Of a DNA stretch of 64,000 nt, positions 51,664 to 60,053 are shown one piece after another; position 1 is the stretch's first letter, and each line of letters starts with the position of its first letter. Made by a program: the position numbers and the translations under genes. The DNA lies in contig CAMUJH010000016.1 of NCBI GenBank assembly GCA_947089145.1, forward strand, positions 1 through 64,000. The letters run 5' to 3'. Below the pieces are notes generated by a model that was not told the DNA's origin, did not search any database, and was given only the letters and a program-made list of their open reading frames with translations. Source of the DNA: an uncultured Hungatella sp. GTDB taxonomy: Bacteria > Bacillota > Clostridia > Lachnospirales > Lachnospiraceae.

Positions 51664-52515
51664 ATGAAATTTAAGAGGGACTTAAAAGGCGTCAATATGA
51701 AAAATGTAAACATGAAAAACGTTAATATGAAGAAACTGTTTCGGAGAAACCAGATTATCGTTACCACTCTGGCAGTGATGATTGCAGCGGCAGGATATTT
51801 GAATTATACAGGTAAAAAAGATCTGGAGGCGGGAAACGTGATTTCGGAAGCCGGTATGATGGATATTTCTGATGAGGATATTCTGATGGAAAATCAGGGG
51901 ATTCTGGATACTCCCGGTAAATATGAGGAAATTTTAAGTCTTGACCAGGATGCGGATCAGATTGAAGAGGCTGAAAGCTTTGCTGAGGGAACAGCAGAAG
52001 GAAGCCAGGATATCAAACAGGTTGCCCAGGCAGAGACGCTGGCGGATCAGGCCGGTATGGAGGCAGGAGCCCAGACCGGTGTTGCCGGGGATGCATCGGA
52101 TGCCCAGGCCGGTTATGAGAATCCGGGGGAGGCCATTCTTACCAGCGGCATGAGCGTGTCAGACTACATAGCAGGGGTTCAGTTAAGCCGTGAACAGGTA
52201 CGGGCCAAAAATAAAGATACTCTTCTCTCGATTATTAATAATACCAGTATTGACGAAGCTGCAAAACAGCAGGCTATACAGGACATGATTCGCCTGACAG
52301 ACGTTGCGGAGAAAGAGAATGCTGCGGAAACCCTGCTTCTGGCCAAGGGATTTTCCGATCCGGTGGTGAGCATTTCTTCTGACAAGGTGGACGTAGTGGT
52401 AAATGCGTCCAGTATTACGGATGCTCAGAGGGCTCAGATTGAGGATATTGTAAAAAGAAAGGCAGAGGTGCAGGCGGAAAACATTATAATTACGCTGCTG
52501 AACCTGTCAGAGTAA
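51664..52515 (+). CDS. spoIIIAH: Stage III sporulation protein AH
   Basis: A 283-residue membrane-anchored protein that pairs with forespore SpoIIQ. One membrane segment near residues 33-50 is followed by an acidic linker of about 100 residues and the C-terminal ring domain (SDKVDVVVNASSITDAQRAQ). AGGAG at 51651-51655 is spaced for ATG 51664; a GTG at 51655 is in frame. The cytoplasmic N-terminus contains a small tandem repeat. Confidence 0.92.
   Translation: MKFKRDLKGVNMKNVNMKNVNMKKLFRRNQIIVTTLAVMIAAAGYLNYTGKKDLEAGNVISEAGMMDISDEDILMENQGILDTPGKYEEILSLDQDADQIEEAESFAEGTAEGSQDIKQVAQAETLADQAGMEAGAQTGVAGDASDAQAGYENPGEAILTSGMSVSDYIAGVQLSREQVRAKNKDTLLSIINNTSIDEAAKQQAIQDMIRLTDVAEKENAAETLLLAKGFSDPVVSISSDKVDVVVNASSITDAQRAQIEDIVKRKAEVQAENIIITLLNLSE
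51691..51735 (+). repeat. Three tandem 15-base units in spoIIIAH
   Basis: Units at 51691-51705, 51706-51720 and 51721-51735 encode Val-Asn-Met-Lys-Asn/Lys each time. The unit length is a multiple of three, so copy change would alter length without a frameshift. Each unit also contains an in-frame ATG. Confidence 0.75.
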
Positions 52516-52520
52516 ACCTT

Positions 52521-52628
52521 TATGCGCCCGGCAGCAGACAGACCACCACACAAAAAAGTCCGGCGGGCGCACTTGGCATCCCAGAAAAGATGCCGCCTAA
52601 TCGGCGGCGGGACATACGCAGTAAAAAA
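52521..52628 (+). repeat. Intergenic repeat element, copy D
   Basis: A complete copy: TATGCGCCCGGC, AAAGTCCGGCGGGCGCACTT, GGCATCCCAGAAAAGATGCC, then TAATC between GCCGCC and GGCGGC, ending CAGTAAAA. Both stems (TGCGCCCG/CGGGCGCA and GCCGCC/GGCGGC) are perfect. It lies between spoIIIAH and the asp23 promoter. Confidence 0.82.
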
Positions 52629-52641
52629 AAACTAATTTCCT

Positions 52642-52669
52642 TTGCAAACAGGAGTATTTTTGCTATAAT
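52642..52669 (+). promoter_or_regulatory. Promoter of the asp23-nusB block
   Basis: TTGCAA at 52642-52647 and TATAAT at 52664-52669 have a 16-base spacer, 35 bases before the asp23 start codon. Confidence 0.6.
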
Positions 52670-52703
52670 AGGGCTATTATAGAAACTTGAGGAGGTAATT
52701 ATT

Positions 52704-53090
52704 GTGGCAGAAGCAGACAGCAGAAATACTCACAAAGTATATGAGAAAGATAAAATCGGGGAAGTACAGATAGCAGATGAAGTGGTGGCCATTATTGCAG
52801 GACTGGCAGCCACGGAGGTGGAAGGCGTTGATTCCATGGCCGGCAATATTACCAATGAGCTGGTAGGCAAGCTTGGAATGAAGAACCTCTCCAAAGGCGT
52901 AAAGGTGGACGTGACAGAGGAGCATGTGTCCGTAGATCTGTCTTTGAATATGAAGTACGGATACAATATTCCAGCGGTTTCGGAGAAGGTTCAGGATAAG
53001 GTAAAAAGCGCTATCGAGAATATGACAGGGCTTAATGTTCTGGATGTGAATATTAAGATAGCCGGCGTTAATATGGAAGAGGGCCATTAA
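52704..53090 (+). CDS. Asp23/Gls24 family envelope stress protein
   Basis: A 128-residue protein of the Asp23 (DUF322) family. IGEVQIADEVVAIIAGLAAT, EVEGVDSM and VSVDLSLNMKYGYNIP are typical. In Staphylococcus Asp23 is membrane-attached through AmaP and counters envelope stress; in Clostridia the gene often precedes nusB, as here. GAGGAGG selects GTG 52704. No amaP gene is present. Confidence 0.93.
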   Translation: MAEADSRNTHKVYEKDKIGEVQIADEVVAIIAGLAATEVEGVDSMAGNITNELVGKLGMKNLSKGVKVDVTEEHVSVDLSLNMKYGYNIPAVSEKVQDKVKSAIENMTGLNVLDVNIKIAGVNMEEGH

Positions 53091-53096
53091 GCGAAG

Positions 53097-53123
53097 GGAA
53101 AATGCGTCTCCGACGCATTTTCC
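53097..53123 (+). terminator. Hairpin between asp23 and nusB
   Basis: GGAAAATGCGTC at 53097-53108 pairs perfectly with GACGCATTTTCC at 53112-53123 around a 3-base loop, without a T run. It may attenuate or stabilise the transcript. Confidence 0.6.
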
Positions 53124-53215
53124 TGCATGCAATTTGCCATGCACGCCTAAAAAGGGCAGTTTTTAGATTCAAAAGAGGACGTACATCAGTTGTACACTTA
53201 CAGGAGGATTGGGAA

Positions 53216-53671
53216 ATGACCAGACGGGAACTGAGGGAGCATTGCTTTAAGATGTTATTCTGTGCGGATTTTTATCCGGCGGAGGAAACGAATGAACAGC
53301 TGGAGCGGTATTTTGAGGCGCCTGAGGAAGATGAGACAACGCCGGAGGGAGCATCCCAGATTCTTCACCAAGTGGAGATGGACGAAAAAGACCATGCCTA
53401 TCTGCTGAGGAAGACAGAAGCAGTGGCAGAAAATCTGAGCGGCCTGGATGCCAGGATCAATCAGGTGGCAGAAGGATGGAAGACCAGGCGCATGGGCAAA
53501 GCGGAACTGACTATTCTAAGGCTGGCTCTCTACGAGATGCTGTATGATGATGAGATACCGGACAAGGTGGCCATCAATGAGGCGGTGGAACTGGCTAAGA
53601 AGTTCGGCGGGGAGGATGCTCCCTCTTTTATTAACGGGGTTCTGGCTAAACTGGTAAAGGAAAAAAAGTAA
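53216..53671 (+). CDS. nusB: Transcription antitermination factor NusB
   Basis: A 151-residue all-helical protein that joins NusE at boxA for rRNA antitermination. The N-terminal RRELREHCFKMLFCADFYP and the C-terminal VAINEAVELAKKFGGEDAPS are family signatures. The frame is open from 53102, but AGGAGG selects ATG 53216. xseA follows after 73 bases. Confidence 0.95.
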   Translation: MTRRELREHCFKMLFCADFYPAEETNEQLERYFEAPEEDETTPEGASQILHQVEMDEKDHAYLLRKTEAVAENLSGLDARINQVAEGWKTRRMGKAELTILRLALYEMLYDDEIPDKVAINEAVELAKKFGGEDAPSFINGVLAKLVKEKK

Positions 53672-53744
53672 CCCTAAAAAGCAGAGGAACCGGATAAACT
53701 TTTAGTCAAATACATTTCGGAAATAAATAAGAGAATAAAGAATT

Positions 53745-54950
53745 ATGGCAAGCATCTATTCGGTAGCACAGGTTAATTCCTATATTAAAAATATGTTCGT
53801 TCAGGATTATCTTCTCAGCCGCATCAGCGTGCGGGGAGAAGTTTCCAACTGCAAGTATCACACTTCCGGACATATTTATTTTACGTTGAAGGACAAGTCA
53901 GGGGCCTTATCTGCGGTAATGTTTGCCGGACAGAGAAAAGGCCTAAATTTTCGGCTGCAGGAAGGACAAAAGGTTATTGTTACAGGCTCCGTGGACGTGT
54001 ATGAGCGGGACGGCAGATACCAGATGTATGCCAGAGAGATTAAAAAGGAAGGCATCGGCGACCTGTTTGAAAAGTTTCAGAAGCTGCGGGACGAACTGGA
54101 AGAGATGGGAATGTTTGCCCCGGAGTACAAACAGCCCATTCCCAGATATGCCATGACCGTTGGGGTAGTTACGGCCAGCACAGGCGCGGCCGTCCGGGAT
54201 ATTATGAATATTTCCGCCAGAAGAAATCCCTATGTACAGCTGATACTGTACCCGGCCTTGGTTCAGGGAGAGCAGGCCAAGTACAGTATCGTTAAGGGAA
54301 TCCGGACGCTGGATTCCATGGGGCTGGACGTGATGATTGTGGGAAGAGGCGGAGGCTCCATAGAAGATCTGTGGGCGTTTAATGAAGAAATAGTGGCCCG
54401 GGCCATTTTCGAGTGCAGTACCCCGGTGATTTCGGCGGTGGGACATGAGACGGATGTCACCATTGCAGACTACGTGGCGGATCTGCGGGCGCCGACCCCT
54501 TCGGCTGCGGCAGAACTGGCGGTGTTTGACTACAGGCAGTTTCAGGGGCAGATGCAAAGATACCGGGATGTCCTGACAGGGAGCATGAACCGGTGTACAG
54601 AGAAAAAGAGATATGAGCTGGAACAGCGCCGGCTGAGGCTTCAGGTATACCACCCTCAGAGACAGCTTAATGAGAAGAAGCAGCACCTGGCAGATATTGA
54701 GGAGAGAATGGGAATTTTAATGGAGCAGAAGCTGGTGGACAGAAGGCACCGCCTGGCGCTGATCAGCGGCCGGCTCCAGGCCCTGTCGCCGTTGTCCAGA
54801 CTCAGTAAGGGATTTGGATTCGTAACCGGGGAGGACGGAAAACGGGTGGAATCCGTGCAGCAGACAGCCGGAGGACAGAATCTGACAATCCGTCTGGCAG
54901 ACGGCACATTAGAGACGAAAGTTACGGAGGTTATACCTCTTGAAAAATAG
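53745..54950 (+). CDS. xseA: Exodeoxyribonuclease VII large subunit
   Basis: A 401-residue subunit of a single-strand-specific exonuclease. An OB-fold domain lies at residues 1-105 (VRGEVSNCKYHTSGHIYFTL), the catalytic domain at 120-310 with GRGGGSIEDLWAFNEE and VGHETDVTIADYVADLRAPT, then a coiled coil for binding the small subunits. The ribosome binding site is weak (AAAGAA). The small-subunit gene follows. Confidence 0.96.
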   Translation: MASIYSVAQVNSYIKNMFVQDYLLSRISVRGEVSNCKYHTSGHIYFTLKDKSGALSAVMFAGQRKGLNFRLQEGQKVIVTGSVDVYERDGRYQMYAREIKKEGIGDLFEKFQKLRDELEEMGMFAPEYKQPIPRYAMTVGVVTASTGAAVRDIMNISARRNPYVQLILYPALVQGEQAKYSIVKGIRTLDSMGLDVMIVGRGGGSIEDLWAFNEEIVARAIFECSTPVISAVGHETDVTIADYVADLRAPTPSAAAELAVFDYRQFQGQMQRYRDVLTGSMNRCTEKKRYELEQRRLRLQVYHPQRQLNEKKQHLADIEERMGILMEQKLVDRRHRLALISGRLQALSPLSRLSKGFGFVTGEDGKRVESVQQTAGGQNLTIRLADGTLETKVTEVIPLEK

Positions 54951-54983
54951 AATGCTGCAAAAGCGGAAGGAATATAAGCCGTA

Positions 54984-55202
54984 ATGGAAGAGAAGAATAA
55001 AACAAAGACCATAGAACAGACCATGGAAGAGCTGGAGGCCATTATTGAAAAGATGGAAGACGGGGAAGGCACTTTGGAAGATTCTTTTGCCTGCTTTGAG
55101 AAGGGAATGAAGCTGGTAAGAGAATGCAGCCAGCGAATTGACAAAGTAGAAAAACAGATTATGGTCCTTAGCGAGGAGGACAGGGAAACATATGAGTTCT
55201 AG
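54984..55202 (+). CDS. xseB: Exodeoxyribonuclease VII small subunit
   Basis: A 72-residue coiled-coil subunit of usual length (TMEELEAIIEKMEDGEGTLE, SFACFEKGMKLVRECSQRID). It follows xseA by 33 bases and overlaps the prenyltransferase gene by 11 bases. Confidence 0.95.
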   Translation: MEEKNKTKTIEQTMEELEAIIEKMEDGEGTLEDSFACFEKGMKLVRECSQRIDKVEKQIMVLSEEDRETYEF

Positions 55203-56124
55203 AGAACAGCTGGAGCAGTATGCCAGCGAAGTAGAAAAGATAATCAGAAAGTATCTGCCCCGGGAAGAAGGACATCAGAAGACGGTTTTGGAAGCTATGA
55301 ACTACAGCGTGAAAGCAGGCGGGAAGCGGCTGCGTCCTCTGTTTATGAGGGAAGTGTACCGGCTGTTTACAGACAGGCCGGAGAGCACGGCAAAGGGGCA
55401 GCCAGAGGGCGGCATGGCTCTTGAGGCAGTGGTGGAGCCGTTTATGGCAGCTATTGAGATGATCCACACGTTTTCTCTGATTCATGATGACTTGCCTTGT
55501 ATGGATAATGACAGGCTTCGCAGGGGCATGGCCACCACATGGGTAAAGTATGGGTATGATTTAGCTGTGCTGGCAGGGGATGCCCTGGCCCTCTATGGGT
55601 TTGAGACAGCAGCCAAGGCATTTTCCATGACAGACAGCCCCGGGGCCGTGGGCAGATGCATAGGGCTTCTGGCGGCTAAATCAGGCATAAACGGCATGAT
55701 TGGGGGACAGACTGTAGATGTGCAGCTGACAGGAAAAACAGTGGCTGCAGGAGAACTGGACTTTATTTACCGCCTGAAAACAGGAGCTCTTTTGGAAGCT
55801 TCCATGATGATAGGGGCAGTTTTGGGAGGAGCAGATGAGAAGCAGGTGCAGGCTGTGGAGAAAATGGCCTCCTGCGTGGGACAGGCATTTCAGATTCAGG
55901 ATGATATTCTGGATGTGACAGGCAATGCAGAGAAGATCGGAAAGCCTGTGCTCAGTGATGAAAAGAATGAGAAAACCACTTATGTAACACTTTATGGGAT
56001 AGAAGAGGCAAAAAAGGCTGTAAAGGAGCAGTCGGGGAAGGCGCAGGAGATCCTGGAAGGCCTTCCAGGGGATCATGAGTTCCTCTCATACCTGATTGAA
56101 CTGCTTATAACCAGAGAAAAGTAA
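55192..56124 (+). CDS. ispA: Farnesyl/geranylgeranyl diphosphate synthase
   Basis: A 310-residue all-helical trans-prenyltransferase condensing isopentenyl diphosphate units. The first Asp-rich motif is LIHDDLPCMDNDRLRRG, the second FQIQDDILDVTG, with GGKRLRP near the N-terminus. The residues before the first motif suggest a C15 product, but chain length cannot be fixed without a model. The dxs gene follows, linking precursor supply and chain synthesis. Confidence 0.95.
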   Translation: MSSREQLEQYASEVEKIIRKYLPREEGHQKTVLEAMNYSVKAGGKRLRPLFMREVYRLFTDRPESTAKGQPEGGMALEAVVEPFMAAIEMIHTFSLIHDDLPCMDNDRLRRGMATTWVKYGYDLAVLAGDALALYGFETAAKAFSMTDSPGAVGRCIGLLAAKSGINGMIGGQTVDVQLTGKTVAAGELDFIYRLKTGALLEASMMIGAVLGGADEKQVQAVEKMASCVGQAFQIQDDILDVTGNAEKIGKPVLSDEKNEKTTYVTLYGIEEAKKAVKEQSGKAQEILEGLPGDHEFLSYLIELLITREK

Positions 56125-56129
56125 CCCCC

Positions 56130-56224
56130 ATGCGCCCGGCGGGGGACGCCCCCATGAAAGTCCGGCGGGCGCACTTGACATCCCGGAATGCATGCCGCCT
56201 AATTGGCGGGACTTTTATAGTAAA
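56130..56224 (+). repeat. Intergenic repeat element, copy E
   Basis: A near-complete copy: TGCGCCCGGC, GGGGGACGCCCCC, AAAGTCCGGCGGGCGCACTT, CCCGGAATGCATGCCGCC, loop TAATT, GGCGGG and ACTTTTATAGTAAAGG. The first stem is perfect and the second shortened. Its end (AAAGGA) forms the ribosome binding site of dxs. Confidence 0.8.
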
Positions 56225-56236
56225 GGAACGATGTCT

Positions 56237-58126
56237 ATGTTAGAGAGGATAAACGGGCCTCAGGATATTAAGGAATTGAACAGGGAGGAACTGGAAATTC
56301 TGGCATCGGAGCTAAGGCGGTTCCTGATTGAAAAGATTAGCGCTACCGGCGGGCATCTGGCTTCCAATTTGGGAGTTGTGGAACTGACCATGGCCATATA
56401 TTTGACTTTCGACCTTCCAAAAGATAAGATTATCTGGGATGTGGGCCATCAGGCTTACACTCACAAAATATTAAGCGGACGGAAAGACTATTTTGATGAT
56501 TTGCGGCAGTACGGAGGACTAAGCGGATTTCCAAAGACAAAAGAAAGCCCCTGTGACTGCTTTGACACAGGACACAGTTCAACCTCCATATCCGCAGGGC
56601 TGGGGATGGCCCAGGCCAGGGATATTTTGGAGGAGGACTATTTTGTGGTGTCCATTATTGGGGACGGAGCCTTAACTGGCGGGATGGCTTACGAGGCCCT
56701 GAACAATGCGGCCCAGATTAAGAAGAATTTCATTATTGTTTTAAATGACAACAACATGTCCATTTCCGAAAATGTAGGAGGGATCTCCCAGTATCTGGGA
56801 GGCATCCGGACAGGCAGCGGATACAATGACTTAAAGAAAAACGTAACCAGCATACTGGAGAAGATCCCAGTGGCAGGCCCCAGGATTATTGAGCGGATCA
56901 GCCGCACCAAGCAGGGAATCAAGCAGCTTCTGATTCCGGGGATGCTGTTTGAAGATATGGGGATAACATATCTGGGGCCAGTGGACGGCCATGACCTGAA
57001 ACGGCTGCGGCGGGTGCTTTTGGAGGCCAGGCGGCTGGATCACGCGGTTCTGGTTCATGTTCTCACCCAAAAGGGAAAAGGCTACGGTCCGGCGGAGAAA
57101 AACCCATCCAGATTTCATGGGGTAGAGCCCTTTGATATCGAGACGGGAAAGCCGAAAAAGAAAAAGGAGAACCCTGCTTATACGGATATTTTTTCACGGA
57201 AACTGTGTCAGCTGGCTCAGGAGCGGGAAGATATTGTGGCTGTGACAGCGGCCATGCCTGACGGGACAGGGCTTAAAAAGTTTGCCAGCCTGTACCCAGA
57301 CCGGTTTTTTGACGTGGGAATTGCAGAACAGCATGCCGTAACCAGTGCGGCGGGCATGGCGGCTGCAGGGCTTAAGCCGGTGGTGGCAGTGTATTCTTCA
57401 TTTCTCCAGAGAGGATATGACCAGATCCTACACGATGTGTGTATTCAGAACCTTCCAGTGGTATTTGCCGTTGACAGGGCCGGACTGGTGGGAAGCGACG
57501 GAGAAACCCATCAGGGGATTTTTGATTTATCGTATTTGACATCCATTCCCAATATGAGTGTTATGGCTCCCAAGAATCTGTGGGAGCTTAGAAGACAGCT
57601 GGAGTTTGCAGTAAATTATAACGGCCCTATTGCAATCCGTTACCCCAGAGGTGAAGCATACAGAGGGCTTAGGGAGTTTAACGCGCCGATTGCATACGGG
57701 AAAGGCGAGATGATCTATGAGGAAGACGGGATTGCCCTTCTTGCAGTAGGCAGTATGGTCAGCACGGCAGAGCATATCCGGGAAAAGATGAAAGCGGAAG
57801 GCTACCATGTAACCTTGGCTAACGGAAGATTTATAAAGCCGGTGGATTTTGGGCTGGCGGACCGGCTGGCACAAAGACATAACTATATCGTGACATTGGA
57901 GGAAAACGTGCTTCAGGGCGGATATGGACTGCAGATTACAGCTTATGTCCATGAGCGCTATCCAGAAGTGAAAGTGCTGAATGTGGCGCTGCCGGACGCT
58001 TATGTGGAACATGGAAATGTGTCGGCGCTCAGGGAGGGCCTGGGGATTGACAGTGATTCCATTATCAGGAAAATTAAGACACGGTTTTTTTACAGTGAGC
58101 CCAATCTGACGGTGGTAGGGAAATAA
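56237..58126 (+). CDS. dxs: 1-deoxy-D-xylulose-5-phosphate synthase
   Basis: A 629-residue thiamine-diphosphate enzyme that condenses pyruvate and glyceraldehyde 3-phosphate, the first step of the MEP isoprenoid pathway. GDGALTGGMAYEALNNA and DNNMSISENVGG bind the cofactor; DVGIAEQHAVTSAAGMA and YPRGEA are conserved. The frame is open from 56192, inside repeat copy E (giving an artificial MPPN start). AAGGA at 56223-56227 is better spaced for ATG 56237 than ATG 56231, and MLERINGPQDIKEL is the family start. Confidence 0.96.
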   Translation: MLERINGPQDIKELNREELEILASELRRFLIEKISATGGHLASNLGVVELTMAIYLTFDLPKDKIIWDVGHQAYTHKILSGRKDYFDDLRQYGGLSGFPKTKESPCDCFDTGHSSTSISAGLGMAQARDILEEDYFVVSIIGDGALTGGMAYEALNNAAQIKKNFIIVLNDNNMSISENVGGISQYLGGIRTGSGYNDLKKNVTSILEKIPVAGPRIIERISRTKQGIKQLLIPGMLFEDMGITYLGPVDGHDLKRLRRVLLEARRLDHAVLVHVLTQKGKGYGPAEKNPSRFHGVEPFDIETGKPKKKKENPAYTDIFSRKLCQLAQEREDIVAVTAAMPDGTGLKKFASLYPDRFFDVGIAEQHAVTSAAGMAAAGLKPVVAVYSSFLQRGYDQILHDVCIQNLPVVFAVDRAGLVGSDGETHQGIFDLSYLTSIPNMSVMAPKNLWELRRQLEFAVNYNGPIAIRYPRGEAYRGLREFNAPIAYGKGEMIYEEDGIALLAVGSMVSTAEHIREKMKAEGYHVTLANGRFIKPVDFGLADRLAQRHNYIVTLEENVLQGGYGLQITAYVHERYPEVKVLNVALPDAYVEHGNVSALREGLGIDSDSIIRKIKTRFFYSEPNLTVVGK

Positions 58127-58175
58127 GCTTGCCGGATAACACAAAGCAGGGCTGCCGAAGTTTTCAGACAGGCCC

Positions 58176-58280
58176 CATGCACCCGGCAGAGGATGCGCCG
58201 TCATAGATGAAAGGCAGGCGGCGCACTTGGCATACCAGAATGCATGCCGCCTAATCGGCGGCGGATTCTTAAAGTAAAAG
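58176..58280 (+). repeat. Intergenic repeat element, copy F
   Basis: A complete copy with a diverged 5' half: ATGCACCCGGC, GGATGCGCCGTC, GGCGGCGCACTTGGCATAC, AGAATGCATGCCGCC, loop TAATC, GGCGGCGG and TTAAAGTAAAAG. The usual first stem is lost, but TGCGCCG and CGGCGCA form an alternative 7-base-pair stem. It abuts the GGGAG ribosome binding site of tlyA. Confidence 0.8.
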
Positions 58281-58288
58281 GGAGCAGA

Positions 58289-59086
58289 ATGAAAGAACGG
58301 TTAGATGTACTTTTGGTGAACCGGAATCTGGCACAGTCCAGAGAAAAAGCGAAAGCGCTTATTATGTCCGGCATCGTATATGTGGACGGACAGAAGGAAG
58401 ACAAAGCCGGGACGGCTTTTGAGGATACGGTGTCCATTGAAGTGCGGGGAAATACTTTAAAATATGTAAGCAGAGGCGGACTGAAGCTGGAAAAAGCCAT
58501 GACTCATTTCGGCGTGGCGCTTGAGGGGAAAGTCTGCATGGACGTGGGAGCTTCTACCGGCGGATTTACAGACTGCATGCTGCAGAACGGGGCCGTGAAA
58601 GTATATGCCGTGGATGTGGGGCACGGGCAGCTGGACTGGAAATTGCGCACCGATAAAAGGGTAGTCTGTATGGAAAAGACCAATATCCGCTATGTGACTA
58701 CAAAGCAGGTGCCTGACAGGATTCAGTTTGCTTCCATTGATGTGTCATTTATCTCCCTGTCCAAGGTCCTGGGGCCTGTTAAGGCCCTTCTCACCCGTGA
58801 CGGCCAGGTGGTATGCCTGATTAAGCCCCAGTTTGAAGCCGGGCGTGAGAAGGTGGGAAAAAAGGGTGTGGTGCGGGAAAAAAGCATTCATCTGGAAGTG
58901 ATAGAGGCAGTAATGGAGTTTGCAAGATCCGCAGGATTTGGGATTTTGAACCTGGAGTTTTCGCCTATTAAAGGGCCGGAGGGAAACATCGAGTATCTTC
59001 TGCATCTGCAGAATTACCCGGATCAGACACCGCAATGCCAGGTAAATGCCAGGGACGTAGTGGAGGCGGCACATAAAAGTCTTTAG
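58289..59086 (+). CDS. tlyA: TlyA-family rRNA 2'-O-methyltransferase
   Basis: A 265-residue protein with an N-terminal S4 RNA-binding domain (MKERLDVLLVNRNLAQSREK) and an FtsJ/RrmJ-type methyltransferase domain (DVGASTGGFTDCMLQNGA, VDVSFISLSKVLG, IKPQFEAGREKVG). TlyA methylates ribosomal cytidines; older annotation calls it hemolysin. The frame is open from 58244 within repeat copy F, but AAAGGGAG selects ATG 58289. nadK follows after 10 bases. Confidence 0.95.
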   Translation: MKERLDVLLVNRNLAQSREKAKALIMSGIVYVDGQKEDKAGTAFEDTVSIEVRGNTLKYVSRGGLKLEKAMTHFGVALEGKVCMDVGASTGGFTDCMLQNGAVKVYAVDVGHGQLDWKLRTDKRVVCMEKTNIRYVTTKQVPDRIQFASIDVSFISLSKVLGPVKALLTRDGQVVCLIKPQFEAGREKVGKKGVVREKSIHLEVIEAVMEFARSAGFGILNLEFSPIKGPEGNIEYLLHLQNYPDQTPQCQVNARDVVEAAHKSL

Positions 59087-59096
59087 GAGCTGAGGG

Positions 59097-60041
59097 ATGA
59101 AGTATTTTTATTTGATAAAAAATCCGGAGAAGGCAGGGGCGGATAAGGTTGCTGAAGATATATTCCGTTACATAGAGAGCCGCGGGGGAGCGTGCAGGAT
59201 TCGTGAAAAAGATGAGGGGGCATACGCGGCGGGAACGGAAAAACAGACGGACACGGCAGATGCTTCCAGGATGCCAGAGGCCGGAACAAAAACAGCAGGG
59301 ATGGAGTGGGTGCCGTCTCATTTTCAGTATACCAATGCCTGCAGGGTTCCAGGAGATACAGAGTGCGTCATTACCCTTGGGGGAGACGGAACCCTGATTC
59401 AGGCCGCCAGGGACCTGGCCGGACGGCAGATTCCCATAGTAGGCGTCAATCTGGGAAATCTGGGCTATCTGACTCAAATCGGACGGCAGGAGGATGTGGA
59501 AAGGCTGTTGGAAGCCTTGCTGAATGATCAATTTCAGCTGGAGCGCAGAATGATGCTGAAAGGAAATATTTTCCGCGGCAAAACTGCGGTAAAGGAGGAT
59601 CTGGCCCTTAATGAGATCGTCATTACCAGGAGGGAAACGCTGCGGGTGCTGAAATTCCGAATCTATGTTAACGGAGAATACCTTAGCGAGTACCGGGCAG
59701 ACGGAATGATTGCGGCGACTCCCACCGGCTCCACAGCTTACAACCTGTCAGCAGGAGGGCCCATTGTGGAGCCTAATGCCCAAATGATGATTTTGACGCC
59801 TATCTGCCCCCATGACTTTAACGGCAGAAGCATTGTGCTGTCTTCTCAGGACGTGGTTGAGATAGAGGCTCTGGGAAATGATGACCGGGGACAGGTAGCG
59901 GTTTTTGACGGTGATCTGGCCATCTGTATGAAGGTGGGGGACAGGCTTCGGGTTGAAAAGTCTGAGGTTGAGACGGTTCTTGTAAAATTAAAGAATATTT
60001 CATTTTTGGATAATTTACGCAGCAAGCTGGCAGGGATATAA
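59097..60041 (+). CDS. nadK: NAD kinase
   Basis: A 314-residue kinase making NADP from NAD and ATP. The signature LGGDGTLIQAARDLAG, GVNLGNLGYLT and DGMIAATPTGSTAYNLSAGG are intact. A segment of about 40 residues between the first strand and the GGDG motif (ESRGGACRIREKDEGAYAAG onward) is rich in Ala, Thr and Glu and makes this one somewhat longer than most. It is the usual partner of argR and recN in Clostridia. Confidence 0.96.
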   Translation: MKYFYLIKNPEKAGADKVAEDIFRYIESRGGACRIREKDEGAYAAGTEKQTDTADASRMPEAGTKTAGMEWVPSHFQYTNACRVPGDTECVITLGGDGTLIQAARDLAGRQIPIVGVNLGNLGYLTQIGRQEDVERLLEALLNDQFQLERRMMLKGNIFRGKTAVKEDLALNEIVITRRETLRVLKFRIYVNGEYLSEYRADGMIAATPTGSTAYNLSAGGPIVEPNAQMMILTPICPHDFNGRSIVLSSQDVVEIEALGNDDRGQVAVFDGDLAICMKVGDRLRVEKSEVETVLVKLKNISFLDNLRSKLAGI

Positions 60042-60053
60042 GGGAGGTATCAG

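Noticed and set aside
56192-56236. Longer dxs frame starting MPPN inside the repeat
   Set aside because: The ATG is part of repeat copy E, has no ribosome binding site and the protein family begins at the later ATG. The same applies to the tlyA extension at 58244.
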